Source: Gadus chalcogrammus
Taxonomy: Eukaryota > Chordata > Actinopteri > Gadiformes > Gadidae
Assembly: GCF_026213295.1 (NCBI RefSeq)
Contig: NC_079424.1
Location: forward strand, 17,641,098 to 17,705,097
Length of the DNA: 64,000 nt
Direction of reading: 5' to 3'
In this document: in pieces, positions 60,922 through 64,000 of the stretch
Layout of the letters: each line of letters opens with the position of its first letter
How positions within the stretch are numbered: the first letter of the stretch is position 1
Program-made: the position numbers and the translations under genes
The notes under the pieces: model-generated
What the model was told of the DNA's origin: nothing
Database searches by the model: none
The model's input: only the letters and a program-made list of their open reading frames with translations

Positions 60922-62205
60922 AGGTTACGACGATTACCGCTTAATCGATCGGTGTTTTCACCGTGAAAAACCATTTGCAATAACATACATAATTGTTAGC
61001 GTTATCGACTAGTTAGATGACTTTCTAAAATTACATTAAACTTTTCGAAGAGGGGGCATGGGCCCTTTGGTGTTTGGAGAGTGAGGTGAGAGGCCGTGGA
61101 GGGCCCGAGGTCCACGACGCCCCGAGCACGGCTTAACCTTATTTCAATCGAGCAAAATGCGTAGATTTATCTTTTACACTTCGATAAATATATAATTGAT
61201 ATGTATTAATGTGCCATGGACGGATTTATAATAGCATTGACATAAAATGGGACTACTTATTACTTAGATCTATAGTTCATGACCTACCTCTACTTGGCGT
61301 CGAAGGGCGAATGAAAACTTTAGAACTTGAGCAGATAATTGATTGACACGAGACATTATGACGAGTCCAGCTTCCCGAACCTATCATTGAGCGCATTGTG
61401 ACCTCACAGTAATTTGTGGGATACCCCAGATCTTGAAACAAAAATATCACAAAACACTGATGCTTTGCATTATTGCGTATGCATGCTACTGATACAGAAA
61501 ATTGCACCAGGTGTGATGTGACCGTGTGAGGATTAAACCAACCTGAGTTGGACATCAGTGAATCACACATATGAATGCATGCGTTCATATGCATGTGCAT
61601 ATGAACATTGCAAAGTATAATATTCAACATTTCCACATTCAATCATCATAACATATCTGATTGCCTAAACTACTACGCTACTACGCATTACAAGGTTATG
61701 GTTTGGCAGCAGGTGGCACTATAGGACCTGAAACCAAACATTTCAAACACGCAAGAAAGACACCCTCATATCAATTTGGGGGCCCGATTTGAAATCTTTA
61801 GTGCCACTCACAGGCCAAAGCTGGGTTTACTTTAGAGCTCAAAAGTTTGAAACATGGCCGGTTAGCTTTTTCCTTTCGGCTCTGTATTCATTTTCCATGC
61901 TGAGTGGAATTACACTTAGGTGGATGTTGGAGGTTTACTTTCTGGTGGATGTTGATGGATATTGCACAGATGTAATAATAATAATAATAATACATTTAAT
62001 TTAGAGGCGCCTTTCAAAACACCCAAGGTCACCTTACAGAGCATATATTCATCATACATTTTTTAAAAAAACAAGACATTGTGGAAAAAAAAAAAAAAAA
62101 AAATAAATAAATAAATAAATAAATAAGTAAACATAAGCAATAAGAAATAAATAAAACAAAAACAAGACAAAACAAAACAAAAAAAACAATCAAAACAGTG
62201 ATCAG
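60922..62205. other. Unique sequence and LINE 3' untranslated tail
   Basis: No gene is seen to about 61960. 61974-62205 is the 3' end of the LINE transcribed on the - strand. It includes the (ATT)n/(AAT)n terminal repeat at 61974-61991, the box AATTTAGAGGCGCCTTTCAA, an A run, and (AAAT)n at 62080-62130. Confidence 0.7.
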
Positions 62206-63765
62206 TTAGACGTTGTGTGCGAGTTTGAACAGGTGAGTTTTGAGTTGTGACTTGAAGGTTGTAATGGTGTCTGACTGTTTTATGTGTGGGGGGAGGGAGT
62301 TCCAGAGCCTGGGTGCTGAACAGCTGAATGACCGGGCACCCATTGAAGTGAGTCGTGATGTGGGGATACATAGTAGTCCAGCAGAGGTTGAGCGGAGGGA
62401 GCGGGAGGGAGTGTATTCTTGGAGGAGGTCGCAGAGATAACTGGGGGCTAGGTTGTGGAGAGCTTTGAAGGTGAGGAGTAGGGTTTTGTATTGGATGCGG
62501 TAGTGTACTGGGAGCCAGTGAAGTTGAATGAGGACAGGGGTGATGTGGTCAGATGATTTGGTGCGGGTGATGATCCGGGCGGCTGAGTTCTGAATGATCT
62601 GCAGTCTGTTGATGAGTTTGGTGGGGAGTCCGGTGAGGAGGGCGTTGCAGTAGTCTATGCGTGATGTGACAAATGAGTGAACTAGGATTTCAGTGCTGGA
62701 TTGGGTCAGTGATGGGCGGAGTCTGGCGATGTTGCGGAGGTGGAAGAATGCAGTCCGGGTGATGTTGTGAATATGGGGTGCGAATGAGAGGGTGTTGTCC
62801 AGGATGACGCCGAGGCTCTTGACTTTGGAGGAGAAGGGTACTGGGAATCCATCGATAATTATGAGTGGAGCTGGGGTGTGTTGTGATTTAGTGAGGGTGG
62901 ATTTGGATCCGATGAGCAGGGCCTCGGTCTTGTTTCCATTGAGTTTCAGGAAGTTCCTGCTCAACCAGCTCCGGATCTCTTCCAGGCACGTGACGAGGGA
63001 AGTGGGGGGGATGGCAGCGGTGGGTTTGGTGGAGATGTAGACCTGTGTGTCGTCAGCGTAGCAGTGAAAATGGACCCCATGGTGACGGAGGAGTGTGCCC
63101 AGCGGGAGGAGGTAAGTGGTGAAGAGGAGTGGACCCAAGACTGACCCCTGGGGGACACCCAGTGAGACACCTGAACACCCAGACTTGTGGTTGCTTAGTT
63201 GAACAAATTGTTGACGGCCGGTGAGGTAGGATGTAAACCAGGAGAGTGCAGCACCAGTGATCCCAATACCAGCTAGGCGGTCCAGGAGCAGAGGGTGGGA
63301 GATGGTGTCGAATGCTGCGCTGAGATCGAGGAGGATGAGAATGGTGAGTAATCCAGAGTCGGCTGCAAGGAGGAGGTCGTTGGTGATTTTGACTAGGGCT
63401 GTTTCAGTGCTGTGTTTTGGACGGAAGCCAGATTGGAACGGTTCGTGGAGATTGTTAGTGTCGAGGTGGGACTGTAGTTGTGCGGCAACCACCCTTTCAA
63501 GTGTTTTGGAGATGAAAGGGAGATTGGAGATGGGCCGGTAATGGTTAAGGTCAGTTGGGTCAGCACCAGGTTTTTTCAGGATGGGAGTGATGGCAGCCAG
63601 CTTGAGAGTGGGGGGTACAGTACCAGTAGTGAGGGAGGAGTTAATTATGTTGGTGATCATGGGGGAGATGGACGGAAGACATGCTTTGACAAGGGAGGTG
63701 GGAAGAGGATCGAGCTGACAGGTGGTGGTTTTGGCTTTGCGGATGAGATGTAGCCTATATTGCAC
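62206..63765 (-). mobile_element. LINE reverse transcriptase, 5'-truncated, intact frame
   Basis: One uninterrupted 519-codon frame encodes most of a reverse transcriptase of the CR1/L2/Rex group. Visible motifs are [77 protein letters not shown] and the catalytic HCYADDTQVYI at about residue 235. These are followed by the C-terminal block SRIDYCNALLTGLP and HWLPVHYRIQYKTLLL. The endonuclease domain and 5' end are missing. The lack of stops suggests a recent insertion. The 3' end carries an (AAT)n terminal repeat. Confidence 0.93.
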
Positions 63766-64000
63766 AGAAACATCTTACTATGAAACTACTTCTCGAGTTT
63801 AACTGTCAGATCCGTCAATTCTACCACCACCTGAAAGGAGGTGCCAGTGAAACCTGTATCCAGTAACGGTTGTAACAGGCTGGTGAGGAGACTCGCTCAG
63901 CCCCTAACTACCTTGCATCAGACGCCTACCCCACTTACATCGGTGCCCTACCCCTGGGCATAACCCATAGCCAGGGATGTGGCGTGCCGATCACGTCTGT
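63766..64000. other. Terminal stretch, nothing recognised
   Basis: No open frame or repeat family was identified. The sequence is of mixed composition and may include the target site of the truncated LINE. Confidence 0.5.

Overview
The window is vertebrate nuclear DNA, almost certainly from a ray-finned (teleost) fish. Genes are split into short exons with GT-AG introns. Long (GT)n/(CA)n, (CT)n, (ATT)n and poly-G/poly-C tracts are unusually frequent. Transposon debris is of fish type: L2/CR1/Rex-like LINEs, hAT, pogo-like and Harbinger-like DNA elements. The microsatellite density recalls codfishes (Gadiformes), but that is an inference and not proven here.

Left part (0-28.4 kb, + strand) holds three genes in the same order and orientation as the human HESX1-IL17RD-ARHGEF3 block (3p14.3). 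A four-exon hesx1 (152-1760) is followed by a 16-exon il17rd/Sef (3559-17318) and an 11-exon arhgef3 (21924-28372). I rebuilt all three from splice sites, with exon phases agreeing throughout. hesx1 encodes a pituitary/forebrain homeodomain repressor, il17rd a membrane receptor of the IL-17R family that damps FGF-ERK signalling, and arhgef3 a Rho guanine-nucleotide exchange factor. They are neighbours by conserved synteny, not an operon.

Middle part (28.4-41.9 kb) is mostly transposon-derived. It has a pogo-like transposase tail, a long inverted-repeat DNA element, and a broken hAT element (35258-37623) with a clear 8-bp target-site duplication. A partial natterin/aerolysin-like coding fragment (about 37690-38960) lies just beyond it.

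Right part (42.2-59.0 kb, - strand) is the most unusual. It is a TOG-domain gene of the TOGARAM (crescerin/FAM179) family whose last 11 coding exons are present twice, in a fresh ~4.7 kb head-to-tail duplication (units 41891-46616 and 46617-51265). The upstream copy B is joined to five further 5' exons (51249-59002). These encode a proline-rich 37-residue repeat (111-bp minisatellite), are flanked by the same phase, and include one chimeric exon. Copy A has no 5' exons of its own. The introns among the 5' exons carry nested hAT, Harbinger-like and pogo-like insertions with recognisable target-site duplications and, for two of them, an uninterrupted paralogous sequence nearby.

The far right (59.0-64 kb) holds a ~220-bp tandem duplication, another hAT-type element with a perfect 8-bp target duplication, and a 5'-truncated LINE reverse transcriptase on the - strand (62206-63765). 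No RNA genes, CRISPR or prokaryotic features were seen. Exon boundaries are inferred from motifs and phase, without transcript evidence.
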